DNA of 64,000 bases, taken from the NCBI RefSeq assembly GCF_947495675.1, contig NZ_CANLZX010000009.1, forward strand, positions 62,001 through 126,000, read 5' to 3'. This DNA is from an uncultured Algibacter sp. (GTDB lineage: Bacteria > Bacteroidota > Bacteroidia > Flavobacteriales > Flavobacteriaceae). Positions 50,365-59,559 of the stretch are shown here, piece by piece (position 1 is the stretch's first letter; each line of letters starts with the position of its first letter). The notes beneath the pieces are model-generated. The model saw only the letters and a program-made list of their open reading frames with translations. It was not told where the DNA came from and searched no databases. The position numbers and the translations under genes are program-made.

Positions 50365-52446
50365 ATGAAACAGCTTTGTATTTTTTTTCTATGCTTCGCT
50401 TCTATAGCCTATGCAACCAATACCAATCCAACAAAATCTTCAGTTAAAGCGGTTACCGTTTTTGTTGATGGTGCACAAATTACACGATCTGCAACTATTA
50501 CACTACCAGCAGGAACTACCGAGTTTTCGTTTACCAAACTATCACCACATATTCAAGAAAATAGCATTCAAATTTCAGGATTAAATGATGCCTCTATTTT
50601 ATCAATAAATTATGCTATAAATCATCTTTCTAAGCTTGATAAATCTGAAACCATTGAAAATTTAAAAAACAAAATTGAAAATCTTAATGACGCCATTCGT
50701 ATTGAAGAAGATATGATGTCTGGTTACGAAGAAGAACTCAATATCATTAAAGAAAACAGAAAACTTGGTAATGATAATCAAGTAGTAAGTCTAGATAAAT
50801 TAAAACAGTTTGCAGCCTATTACAGAACCCGCATTACAGAGATTCACAAACTGATTCATAAATCGTTAAAAAACAAACGTGGGTATACCGAACAAATCAA
50901 CGACATAAAAAAACAACTTCAAGAATTAAACGTTGATGAAAAAATTCAATCGGGCGAAATAAAAGCTAAATTCTATTCCAGCTCGAGCAAACAACTAAAC
51001 TTGGTTATTAAATACAATGTAAACAACGCAGGTTGGTTTCCTATTTACGATTTAAAAGCCAAAGACATTAACAAACCGCTAGATTTGCATTACAAAGCAC
51101 ATGTTTATCAAAATACAGGTATTCGTTGGGATAATGTAAAGCTTACACTCTCTACAAACGACCCAAATACCAATAATTTAAAGCCAGAGATGCATCCTAA
51201 ATACTTAAATTTTGTAAGCAGACATAGCAATTATAAATCTGAAAATGCCACCAAACGTTACGATTATAAACCCAACCCATTTGTTAAGCAGATAAGCGGT
51301 ATCATAACAGATGCTAGCGGTTTGCCGTTGCCTGGTGCTAGTGTTGTTTTAAAAGGCACAAGTATAGGTACTTCATCAGACTTCGATGGGCATTTTTCTA
51401 TAGAAGCTCAAGGTGCCGAACAACTTGAAGTATCGTATTTAGGTTATGTTTCAGAAATTATCCCAATTCATTCGAGCGTTATTAATATTAGCCTACAAGA
51501 AGATGTATCGCAACTAGATGAAGTGGTTGTGATTGGTTATGGCACGAGTGATGGTTCTAGCTATTCGGGAAGTGTATCATCTGTTTCAAGTACATCAAAT
51601 ATAAAAATAAGAGGTGCTGGTTCTATTAAATTTAAAGGCACGCCACTATATGTTATAGATGGAATTACTTCTACAGAAAACGCATTTAAAAAACTAGACG
51701 AAGATAGAATAGCCAATATAGATGTTCTTAAAGATGCCTCGGCTACAGCCATTTATGGCAGCAGAGCCTCGAATGGTGTTATTATTATAACCACAAAAAA
51801 AGGCAGTCTTACATCAAAAGGAGATGTTATAACAGAGGGTATTACCAATACTAATTTTGAAATACAAAAACTTACTACCGTAGAGAGCGATGGCAATATT
51901 ACGGTTATAGATATTGATAAATACAGCGTACCTGCTAGCTTTTCATATTTTGCAGCACCTGTTATTAACGAAAACGTATTTTTAACAGCAAAAATTGGCA
52001 ATTGGCAACAGTATAATTTATTACCAGGCGAAGTAAATATATACTTTGAAGATAGCTACTCGGGTATTACAACTATTAATCCGTATGCAATAACCGATAG
52101 TTTAACCGTATCCTTAGGTGTAGACCCCAATGTAGCAATTAAAAGAAAACCTATTAACAACTTTAAGAAAAACACCTTTATTGGCAATAATAAAGTATTG
52201 GAAAAAGGCTTTGAAATTGAACTAAAAAACAACAAACCAACTGCCATAGATATAGTAATTGTAGATAGAATTCCTATAAGCGAAAATAAAGATATTAAGG
52301 TAGATGCCATTGAAACAGGAACATCTGATTACGATGCTAAAAAAGGCATTTTAAAATGGAAAACGAACATATTGCCTAATAAAGCAAACACTTATAAGTT
52401 CTCATACACTCTTAAATACCCACGGTATAGAAATATTAATTTGTAG
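50365..52446 (+). CDS. MuiA/DUF4139-family protein with an inserted TonB-plug module
   Basis: A 693-residue exported protein. The outer parts form the DUF4140-DUF4139 (mucoidy inhibitor A-like) protein: AVTVFVDGAQITRSATITLP (29-48), a coiled coil (90-195), NAGWFPIYDLKA (221-232) and the ending NKANTYKFSYTLKYPR. Between about 308 and 480 sits a foreign-looking insert: a carboxypeptidase-regulatory beta domain (ISGIITDASGLPLPGASVVL) and a SusC-like TonB plug (LDEVVVIGYG, IRGAGSIKFKGTPLYVIDGI, DASATAIYGSRASNGVIIIT). No beta barrel follows. The open frame is continuous, so this is a true fusion. Its role is unknown. Confidence 0.88.
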   Translation: MKQLCIFFLCFASIAYATNTNPTKSSVKAVTVFVDGAQITRSATITLPAGTTEFSFTKLSPHIQENSIQISGLNDASILSINYAINHLSKLDKSETIENLKNKIENLNDAIRIEEDMMSGYEEELNIIKENRKLGNDNQVVSLDKLKQFAAYYRTRITEIHKLIHKSLKNKRGYTEQINDIKKQLQELNVDEKIQSGEIKAKFYSSSSKQLNLVIKYNVNNAGWFPIYDLKAKDINKPLDLHYKAHVYQNTGIRWDNVKLTLSTNDPNTNNLKPEMHPKYLNFVSRHSNYKSENATKRYDYKPNPFVKQISGIITDASGLPLPGASVVLKGTSIGTSSDFDGHFSIEAQGAEQLEVSYLGYVSEIIPIHSSVINISLQEDVSQLDEVVVIGYGTSDGSSYSGSVSSVSSTSNIKIRGAGSIKFKGTPLYVIDGITSTENAFKKLDEDRIANIDVLKDASATAIYGSRASNGVIIITTKKGSLTSKGDVITEGITNTNFEIQKLTTVESDGNITVIDIDKYSVPASFSYFAAPVINENVFLTAKIGNWQQYNLLPGEVNIYFEDSYSGITTINPYAITDSLTVSLGVDPNVAIKRKPINNFKKNTFIGNNKVLEKGFEIELKNNKPTAIDIVIVDRIPISENKDIKVDAIETGTSDYDAKKGILKWKTNILPNKANTYKFSYTLKYPRYRNINL

Positions 52447-52480
52447 ACTTTAATTTTTAGAATAGAAATAAGAAATGAAA

Positions 52481-52600
52481 GTTGACTTTGTGAGAAATAT
52501 AAACTAAATTCGTTTAACGTCGGATATAAAACACATGTGCTGAACTTGTTTCAGTATTAAAGCGATCTCATATCCGCCTAAATTATACTTCATTATCACT
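52481..52600 (+). repeat. Promoter-bearing repeat R2, copy c
   Basis: A shorter copy: it keeps TTGACTTTGTGAGAAA, TTCGTTTAACGTCGGATAT, and ATATCCGCCTAA, but lacks the AT-rich upstream 70 bp of copies a and b. The leader hairpin has CGGATAT (52521-52527) against ATATCCG (52570-52576) and an extra inner stem CTGAA (52540-52544) / TTCAG (52550-52554). It lies directly upstream of the DUF6090 gene, same orientation. Confidence 0.75.
52482..52512 (+). promoter_or_regulatory. Promoter inside R2 copy c (DUF6090 gene)
   Basis: TTG at 52482-52484, a 20-bp spacer and TAAATTCG at 52505-52512. The spacing equals that in copies a and b although the spacer and -7 bases differ, which supports selection for promoter function. 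Confidence 0.6.
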
Positions 52601-52612
52601 AACCAATAGACA

Positions 52613-53752
52613 ATGATAAAATTCTTTAGAAAAATTAGGCGAAATTTACTCTCAGAAGGAAAAACAGGAAAATATTTTAAATATGCCATTGGTGAAATTG
52701 TACTTGTGGTAATAGGTATTGTTATTGCGCTTCAAATAAATAATTGGAATGAAAAACGAAAGAGCGATAATATTTTAGAAAATTATTACCATCAAATAAT
52801 AACGGAATTAGCTAAAGATTACAATAGAATTCACTATGATTTAAATGCCATAGAAGGAAATTACTTAACAACATACAATGAATTTGTAAAAAAATTACCA
52901 ACTCAAAAAAGTCCTAAAGCAATAATATTAAGCTCTGAAAAACTTAATTACACAACTACTGCCTATACTAAATTTAACACCAATACTATAGAAACTTTGC
53001 AAGCTACAGGTGATATAAAGTTGATACCTACAGTAATAAGGAATAAACTCATTGAACTAAAAAATGACCAAGACAGGTCTTACAAAGCAAGTAATGATAA
53101 TTATGATTATTTTTTAAAAGAAATAGGTAGAGCTACAGCCTTAGGGTACAATCCAAATCTTTTTCCACTTAATGGTTCAAATAAGGTGCCAGAGCAACTT
53201 TATAAAGATTTAAAGATAGAAGATAATTATTCGGAAATTGCTTTGATTATAGTGTCATCTTATTTTGCAAAAAACAAAGGAGAACTGGATACTTTTAGTA
53301 ATTTAAAATCTATACAAGAAGATGCAAATAGTCTCTTTCTATTAATCAATGAAGAATTAGGTAATCCGTATAAGGATATTGAAAGGGTTACAAGTAAATA
53401 TAAAACGTTGAATAAACTTTTAAACTCAGGTAAAACATCCGATGAAATCATTGCGGTAATAAAGGAACAAGACAGAGATAACCCAGAATATAACATTTCT
53501 GAACGCTATATAAACTCTTTAGGTTATTATTATTTGAATACACTAAAGCAGCAAGAAGATGCCTTAAAAATTTTTAAACTCAATATAGAATTGTACCCAG
53601 AGTCGTGGAATCCTTATGATAGCTATGGTGAATGCTTATTACTTATGGGAGATAAAGAACGTGCAATTAAAAACTATAAGAAGTCTTTAGTATTAAACCC
53701 AGATAACGAGAACGCTATTAAAGTACTTTCAGAACTCACTAAAGAAAATTAA
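52613..53752 (+). CDS. DUF6090-family membrane protein with C-terminal TPR
   Basis: A 379-residue protein. The N-terminal MIKFFRKIRRNLLSEGKTGK, YFKYAIGEIVLVVIGIVIAL, QINNWNEKRK is the DUF6090 signature: a basic amphipathic start and one membrane helix. A helical middle (about 50-250) is followed by a C-terminal TPR-like region (SLGYYYLNTLKQQEDALKIF and GECLLLMGDKERAIKNYKKS). Function unknown; such proteins are frequent accessory genes of flavobacteria. It is expressed from repeat R2c and converges with the rhodanese gene. Confidence 0.88.
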   Translation: MIKFFRKIRRNLLSEGKTGKYFKYAIGEIVLVVIGIVIALQINNWNEKRKSDNILENYYHQIITELAKDYNRIHYDLNAIEGNYLTTYNEFVKKLPTQKSPKAIILSSEKLNYTTTAYTKFNTNTIETLQATGDIKLIPTVIRNKLIELKNDQDRSYKASNDNYDYFLKEIGRATALGYNPNLFPLNGSNKVPEQLYKDLKIEDNYSEIALIIVSSYFAKNKGELDTFSNLKSIQEDANSLFLLINEELGNPYKDIERVTSKYKTLNKLLNSGKTSDEIIAVIKEQDRDNPEYNISERYINSLGYYYLNTLKQQEDALKIFKLNIELYPESWNPYDSYGECLLLMGDKERAIKNYKKSLVLNPDNENAIKVLSELTKEN

Positions 53753-53835
53753 AACATTTAGAGAATATAAAGTCTATAAAAAATTTGAATTGTCATTTTT
53801 TAAATAGATTCAAAAGATGCTATTTACCATGTTTA

Positions 53836-54996
53836 TTAGTTTTCTTTAAGCATCTTTTTTAAATGGCTATAAATCATTTGTTCCATTGGGTCGTAATCGC
53901 CATCAACAAATGCCATGAGTTTAATATCGGCAAATAAATCGGCTAAATCATTACGGTAATAATTATGGCTTTTAACGGCCTCAATAATATTTTGTATGCT
54001 TTGGTAATCGTTATCTTTTTCAAATTGTTGGTTTACCCGGTTATAAATAGCCTTATCAACCCGACTTAAAATATAGTCTTTTTCTTTTCTAGATTCTCCC
54101 AAATCGGCATGAGACACGTACATTAAAATATAGGCAAGTAATTCCTCTTTTGTCCATGTACTTGGCTTTTCCATATCGCTTGTAACTAAACTGCCATACT
54201 CTGTCCAAGAACCATCGTAAACCGAAATGTTTTTATACCCCGAAAGTTCTGCTCCTAAAGCCAAAACGCAAGCGGTAATTCCAGAACCACAAGAAAATAT
54301 AATAGGTTCATCCTGTTCGGCAACCATATAAAAGGCCTTTGCTAAGTCTTTTTTAGACTTTAATACCCCGTTATCTAATAAATCTGTAAAAGGTAAATTT
54401 ATGGAGTTAGGTATGGTTCCCATACGCAAACCTGCTCTGGGTTCTGGCTCGATACAATTAAACCTACCTGAAGAACGCGCATCGATAATTTTGTGGGTAT
54501 TGTTTTTTGATGCCTTTTCTATATCATTAAAAAATCGCATATAGTTTGGTTGCAAGTTTGCTATAAAATTGCCACTTTCACCTTGATATTCATGCATAGA
54601 CTCGGTAAGGTATCTGGCTTTTTGCCATTCTGGAAATCCGCCATTTAAAACCGCTACATTATTATACCCAAAAGCTTTAAACAACCACCAAACACGCGCA
54701 CTAGAATAAATACCTTTATCATCATAAACCACAATAGCACTATCTTGATTAATACCTAAAGCTCTGGCTTCTTTTTGAAACTGCGCTGTTGGAGGAAATG
54801 CACTAGGAAACGGATTTCTAAGATCGCTAAACTTCTTTTTAATTTCAAAAAGTCTGGCGTTAGGTATTTGTTGTGTAGTATTATCAAAAACCTTATTTAT
54901 GGTGCCATCTAAAATAACAAGGTTGTTAGCATTAATATGTTCATGAAGCCATGCAACTGAAACAATTGGCGATGTTAAAGATATATTAGAATTCAT
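53836..54996 (-). CDS. Tandem-rhodanese sulfurtransferase fused to a TerB-like domain
   Basis: A 386-residue protein. The first rhodanese domain (about 10-130) lacks a catalytic Cys; the second (about 155-270) holds the active loop FSCGSGITAC with C236 and the CGSGxT signature of mercaptopyruvate sulfurtransferases. From residue 280 a helical module follows, TWTKEELLAYILMYVSHADL and later ADIKLMAFVDGDYDPMEQMI, which resembles a TerB-like tellurite-resistance domain with an acidic metal-binding loop. The fusion is continuous. The sulfur acceptor is not known. It lies 30 bp downstream of the symporter gene on the same strand. Confidence 0.87.
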   Translation of the reverse strand: MNSNISLTSPIVSVAWLHEHINANNLVILDGTINKVFDNTTQQIPNARLFEIKKKFSDLRNPFPSAFPPTAQFQKEARALGINQDSAIVVYDDKGIYSSARVWWLFKAFGYNNVAVLNGGFPEWQKARYLTESMHEYQGESGNFIANLQPNYMRFFNDIEKASKNNTHKIIDARSSGRFNCIEPEPRAGLRMGTIPNSINLPFTDLLDNGVLKSKKDLAKAFYMVAEQDEPIIFSCGSGITACVLALGAELSGYKNISVYDGSWTEYGSLVTSDMEKPSTWTKEELLAYILMYVSHADLGESRKEKDYILSRVDKAIYNRVNQQFEKDNDYQSIQNIIEAVKSHNYYRNDLADLFADIKLMAFVDGDYDPMEQMIYSHLKKMLKEN

Positions 54997-55026
54997 TTGA
55001 ATATTGTTTTAAAAATATAAATGGTA

Positions 55027-56352
55027 TTATTTTACAGCTTCATAATTATCGTCCCATTCTTTAGGTTTTGGGTCGTGTAATTTATCTAAAGACTTAGCAA
55101 CAATCATAGAGACCGTTGCATCTCCAGTTACGTTTACTACCGTTCTGCACATATCAAGTGGTCTATCGACTGCAAAAATAAGCGCTAGCCCTATAGGTAA
55201 TAATTCTGCCGGAAAACCAATAGACTCTAAAACAATAACAAGCATAACCATTCCAGCACTTGGTACAGCAGCGCTTCCTATAGATGCCAATAAAGCGGTA
55301 AGCACAATTACTAATTGATTGGTAAATGTTAAACCTTCTGGCCAAATAACTTGCATAATAAATACCGCGGCAATGCCTTGATATAAACTGGTACCATCCA
55401 TATTTACCGTTGCACCAACAGGTAATACAAAACCAGCAACTTCTTTATCGACTCCCAAATGCTCTTCTACACGCTCCATAGTTACCGGAAGTGTTGCCGC
55501 GCTACTACTTGTTGAGAATGCTAACAATTGCGCAGGGCTTATTTGTTGTAAAAACCACATAGGTGATTTTTTTGTGTACACACTTACTAATATTAAGTAG
55601 AAGCCAATCATTAATATGAGTCCGCCAATTACACAGAATGCATAATAAAGCAGTTTTATTAAAATCTCAACATCATCAAAAGCAATAATAACGTTAGCCA
55701 ATAATGCAAATACCGCGTATGGAGCGAAAAGCATTATTAAATCTACCATTTTCATAACCACTTCATTTAAGGAATCGAAAAAATCTATTAATGGTTTTGC
55801 TTTTTTATCGCCAATAAGTAGTAAACATATGCCAACAAAAATGGCGAAAAATATAACTTGAAGCATAGACGCTTCGGCAAACGATTTAAAAATATTACTT
55901 GGAAAAATATCGACTAAGGCTTGTAATGGTCCTGCTTCTTTTTGAGCCGATGCTTTCATTAACTTATCGGTTACGCCAGCATCATTTTCATATTTAAGCT
56001 TAATTTTTTCGATGGTTTCTTGTGGCATACCATTTCCTGGTTTTACCACATTTACTATACTTAAACCAATAACAATAGCGACTAAAGTTGTAGCCACATA
56101 AATACCTATGGTACGCAAACCCATAGATTTTATTTTAGAAATATCTTTTAAATCTGAAATACCTTTTATTAACGATGCTAGAATTAAAGGCACAGCAATT
56201 AACTTAAGAAGATTTATAAATATGGTGCCAAAGGGCGCTATCCAATCGGCTACAAAGCCTTTTCCGCCATCAACAGAATTCATTATAAAACCAAAAATGA
56301 TTCCTAGAACCATGCCTATAATAATCTTCCAATGTAATGCTAGTTTTTTCAT
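55027..56352 (-). CDS. Dicarboxylate/amino acid:cation symporter (DAACS family)
   Basis: A 441-residue GltP/DctA-type secondary transporter that imports glutamate, aspartate or C4-dicarboxylates with Na+ or H+. The re-entrant serine-rich loop AFSTSSSAATLPVT, the motif VGATVNMDGTSLYQG (NMDGT, cation site) and the C-terminal PSAGMVMLVIVLESIGFP and RPLDMCRTVVNVTGD (D and N/T substrate-binding residues) are all intact. Arg in CRTVVN suggests acidic amino-acid rather than neutral substrates. Eight membrane helices are readable. It is followed by the rhodanese-TerB gene and may share its message. Confidence 0.95.
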   Translation of the reverse strand: MKKLALHWKIIIGMVLGIIFGFIMNSVDGGKGFVADWIAPFGTIFINLLKLIAVPLILASLIKGISDLKDISKIKSMGLRTIGIYVATTLVAIVIGLSIVNVVKPGNGMPQETIEKIKLKYENDAGVTDKLMKASAQKEAGPLQALVDIFPSNIFKSFAEASMLQVIFFAIFVGICLLLIGDKKAKPLIDFFDSLNEVVMKMVDLIMLFAPYAVFALLANVIIAFDDVEILIKLLYYAFCVIGGLILMIGFYLILVSVYTKKSPMWFLQQISPAQLLAFSTSSSAATLPVTMERVEEHLGVDKEVAGFVLPVGATVNMDGTSLYQGIAAVFIMQVIWPEGLTFTNQLVIVLTALLASIGSAAVPSAGMVMLVIVLESIGFPAELLPIGLALIFAVDRPLDMCRTVVNVTGDATVSMIVAKSLDKLHDPKPKEWDDNYEAVK

Positions 56353-56430
56353 TTGCTATTAAATATCGTTAGTCGAGAACAAGATAAGTATTTTTGATTT
56401 GTCTATGTAGTGTTATTAAATTGACTTTGT

Positions 56431-57816
56431 TTATAATGCCAACGCTGTTTTAAAAGATTTAACCGATTTAGAAATATCATCTTGTGTTGTAGCCCAAGAA
56501 CAGACACTTACGCGCATTACTTTTTTACCAAACCAGACCGAACCTCCTAACCAACATTCTCTAAGCTCTTGAATGTTAGAAAGTACGCTTTCTGTTATAC
56601 TATCGGAATCACACCTAACAATAACTTGATTAAAAACTATTTCATTCTCGACATAAAATCCTGGCACTTGGCTAATTTCTGTTGCGAATTGTTTTGCTCT
56701 TTCATGCATGGTTAAAATCATTTCGTCAATTCCATTTTTCCCAAGGTAACGCATAATAGCCCACAATTCTATTATTCTGGCTCTTCTAGACATTTCGGGT
56801 GTAAAAAACATACCATCTCTTTCTGCACTTTCTATAATATAACTTCCAGTCATGTGAAGCGCAGAACGTATTGCTTCTTTATCGGCACATAAAAGTATAC
56901 CACTATCATATGGCGTATTTAATGTTTTATGTCCATCAACAGCCCAAGAATTTGCTTTTTCAATGCCTTTTGTTAAATGTTTTAATGATGCTACAGCTGC
57001 TGCCCATAAACCAAAAGCACCATCAATATGAATCCATGCATCAGCTTTTTTTGCTTTTTCGCAAATGACTTCAAAATTATCAAAAGCACCACTATTTACA
57101 TTACCTGCTTGCAATATTAAAATGGTGTTTTTATCTAATTCTGGTATGGCTTCAGTAATTATTCTGCCTTGTTTATCTACTTCTACCCATTCAATATTTT
57201 CTTTTCCCAAGCCAAGTATGCCTATCGCTTTTAATACTGTTGAATGCGCTTGTTTACCAGTTACTACTCTTATTTTAGGTGCGTTTCTGAGTCCTTTTTC
57301 ATTAACATTCCAATTATTTTTTTTAAGAATTCTATATCTAGCAGCAGCTAAGCCACATAAATTGGCGGCTGAGGTTCCGCTTACAAAACCAGCGGCTGTA
57401 TTTTTAGGTAAATTAAAGATATCGATAAACCACTTTTCAACAACAGCTTCTAATTTACTACCTATTGGAGAAAGTACATTTAAAGCAGGTGCTTGATCCC
57501 AAAATGTACTTAAACTTTTTGCAGCCAAACCTACAGGCACAACACTACCACATACAAAGCCAAAATACCTACCTCCTAATGTGGCTGTAGTTGCTGGACT
57601 TCCGTATTGATTTAATTGTTTTAGTACGTTTTCGGCTTTTGATGTTTCTTTGGGTAAGGTTTCATCAAAATTTGATAAATCGTTTATGGCTTCTTCGGTT
57701 GGATATACATTTCTATCAAAAATACTTTCTAAATACTGAAAAGCATATTGTTGCGATTGTTCAAAAATATTTTTGTTTCTAATATCTTGAAACATGGTAT
57801 CTTGTAATTTGCTCAT
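56431..57816 (-). CDS. PLP-dependent group II decarboxylase
   Basis: A 461-residue fold-type I enzyme of the aromatic-amino-acid/glutamate decarboxylase group. The cofactor lysine is K297 in SWAVDGHKTLNTPYDSG, D265 in WIHIDGAFGLWA binds the pyridine nitrogen, and the phosphate loop is VSGTSAANLCGL (145-156). GKQAHSTVLKAIGILGLG carries the stacking histidine. The amine product cannot be told from the sequence. It is a single leftward gene 78 bp from the symporter gene; its upstream side holds the structured element at 57940-58087. Confidence 0.92.
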   Translation of the reverse strand: MSKLQDTMFQDIRNKNIFEQSQQYAFQYLESIFDRNVYPTEEAINDLSNFDETLPKETSKAENVLKQLNQYGSPATTATLGGRYFGFVCGSVVPVGLAAKSLSTFWDQAPALNVLSPIGSKLEAVVEKWFIDIFNLPKNTAAGFVSGTSAANLCGLAAARYRILKKNNWNVNEKGLRNAPKIRVVTGKQAHSTVLKAIGILGLGKENIEWVEVDKQGRIITEAIPELDKNTILILQAGNVNSGAFDNFEVICEKAKKADAWIHIDGAFGLWAAAVASLKHLTKGIEKANSWAVDGHKTLNTPYDSGILLCADKEAIRSALHMTGSYIIESAERDGMFFTPEMSRRARIIELWAIMRYLGKNGIDEMILTMHERAKQFATEISQVPGFYVENEIVFNQVIVRCDSDSITESVLSNIQELRECWLGGSVWFGKKVMRVSVCSWATTQDDISKSVKSFKTALAL

Positions 57817-57939
57817 TGCTTTTGTTTTAGATTAAATGATTCTAACAAATATATGGAATAACTAAACTTATATAGATAAAATGGCATCTCTTGATGACAT
57901 TGATGTATTAGTATAAATAAGGAACCATAGCAGATAATT

Positions 57940-58087
57940 TAGCCCCGATTGAAGTGGCATCCTTTTTAAAACCTTATTAAAACTGAAATTTTGCTAGTTA
58001 TTTGAACAAACAAAAAACCACGTTACTTACTTTTTAGTAATAACGTGGTTTTAAAAAGATATAACGGAAAGCGGGAAATAGCTTCTT
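57940..58087 (+). ncRNA. Flavo-1-like structured RNA or repeat element
   Basis: The + strand has the conserved ends I associate with this element: TAGCCCCGATTGAAGTGGCA and TCC on the left, GATATAACGGAAAGCGGG and AAATAGCTTC on the right. CTTTTTAAAACC (57962-57973) and GGTTTTAAAAAG (58048-58059) form a 12-bp long-range helix, and CCCG/CGGG and AGC/GCT pairs close the outside. Between them is a variable insert that holds the glmM-side hairpin at 58014-58052. Identity with the Flavo-1 motif is from memory and needs a covariance search; the structure itself is visible. Confidence 0.5.
58014..58052 (-). terminator. Terminator of glmM, nested in the Flavo-1-like element
   Basis: AAAACCACGTTA pairs with TAACGTGGTTTT over 12 perfect bp, with further pairing inside (TTACT/AGTAA). 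On the minus strand it ends in six T, 45 bp after the glmM stop, as expected for an intrinsic terminator. Confidence 0.8.
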
Positions 58088-58096
58088 ATAAAAAGC

Positions 58097-59485
58097 TTAA
58101 ATTCCAGCAATCTCGCTTATTTCGGCAATAAATTTATCTCCTAATGCATCGGCTTCTTCCTGCGATTTTGCTTCGGTGTAAATTCTAATAATAGGTTCTG
58201 TATTACTTTTTCGTAGGTGTACCCAACTTTCGGAAAAATCGATTTTTACACCATCTATTGTAGTTAACTGCTCGTTTTGGTAACGCTCTTCCATGGTTTT
58301 TAAAATACCATCAACATCTAAACCGGGTGTTAATTGAATTTTATTTTTACCCATAAAATAACTTGGATAGGTTTTTCTAAGCGCACTTACGCTTATTTTT
58401 TTATCGGCTAAAAGGCTTAAAAATAAGGCCACACCAACTAAGGCATCGCGCCCGTAATGTGCTTCTGGGTAAATAATACCGCCGTTACCCTCGCCGCCAA
58501 TTACAACCTTATTCTTTTTCATGAGTTTTACAACATTTACCTCGCCAACTGCACTAGCCTCGTAAGTACCACCATGTTTTTCGGTAACATCGCGTAAGGC
58601 TCTTGTAGAACTCATATTACTTACCGTGTTTCCTGGGGTTCTGCTTAATACATAATCTGCACAGGCAACAAGTGTATATTCTTCGCCAAACATGTCTCCG
58701 TTTTCGTCCATAAAGGCTAAACGGTCTACGTCTGGATCGACTACAATACCAAAATCGGCATTGTGTTTTTTAACCTCGGCAGATAAATCTGTTAAATGTT
58801 CTTTTAATGGCTCTGGGTTGTGTGGAAAATGGCCATTTGGCTCACAATACAATTTAATAACATCGACTCCTAATCGCTCTAAAAGCAACGGTATAGCAAT
58901 GCCTCCGGTTGAGTTCACACCATCTACAACAACTTTAAAACGGGCTTCTTCAATGGCTTTTACATTTACCAAATCTAAATCTAGAACCTCTATTATATGT
59001 AAATCTATATAGGCTTTATTTTTTGTGATTTTCCCAAGGCTATCAACATCGGCAAAGGTCATATTATCACTTTCAGCAATATCAAGAATTTTTGCACCTT
59101 CAACAGCATCTAAAAACTCTCCTTTTTGGTTTAATAACTTTAAGGCATTCCATTGTTTTGGGTTATGGCTTGCTGTTAAAATAATACCACCATCGGCATG
59201 TTCCATAGGTACTGCAACTTCAACAGTTGGTGTTGTAGACAAACCTACATCTACCACATCAATACCCAAACCTATTAAGGTATTCATTACTAAATTTTGA
59301 ATCATTTTTCCAGAAATACGAGCATCTCTACCAACCACAACTTTGTAGTTTTCTTTTTCGCGTTGTTGCTTTAACCAAACGCCATAAGCAGATGCAAATT
59401 TTACAGCATCTATAGGGGTTAGGTTCTCTCCTACTTGTCCGCCAATAGTACCTCTAATTCCTGAAATTGATTTTATAAGTGTCAT
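58097..59485 (-). CDS. glmM: Phosphoglucosamine mutase-type phosphohexomutase
   Basis: A 462-residue alpha-D-phosphohexomutase, most likely the enzyme that makes glucosamine-1-phosphate for cell-wall synthesis. Motifs: phosphoserine loop ILTASHNPKQWN (S106), metal loop VVDPDVDRLAFMDENG, sugar-binding loop GGEGNGGIIYPEAHYGRDA and phosphate-binding RKSNTEPIIRIYTEA. EGNGG rather than EQSG is shared with archaeal and Bacteroidota mutases, so a phosphomannomutase role cannot be excluded. I start at ATG 59485 (MTLIKSISGIRGTIGG); the frame remains open to 59575 but those 30 residues lie upstream of the true family start and overlap the divergent gene. Confidence 0.92.
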   Translation of the reverse strand: MTLIKSISGIRGTIGGQVGENLTPIDAVKFASAYGVWLKQQREKENYKVVVGRDARISGKMIQNLVMNTLIGLGIDVVDVGLSTTPTVEVAVPMEHADGGIILTASHNPKQWNALKLLNQKGEFLDAVEGAKILDIAESDNMTFADVDSLGKITKNKAYIDLHIIEVLDLDLVNVKAIEEARFKVVVDGVNSTGGIAIPLLLERLGVDVIKLYCEPNGHFPHNPEPLKEHLTDLSAEVKKHNADFGIVVDPDVDRLAFMDENGDMFGEEYTLVACADYVLSRTPGNTVSNMSSTRALRDVTEKHGGTYEASAVGEVNVVKLMKKNKVVIGGEGNGGIIYPEAHYGRDALVGVALFLSLLADKKISVSALRKTYPSYFMGKNKIQLTPGLDVDGILKTMEERYQNEQLTTIDGVKIDFSESWVHLRKSNTEPIIRIYTEAKSQEEADALGDKFIAEISEIAGI

Positions 59486-59559
59486 ATCTATTTTTATTAA
59501 AAAACAAATATAGTATTTCAAAATCGGATTTCTTAAAACGGAATTCGTAAATTTCAGCA

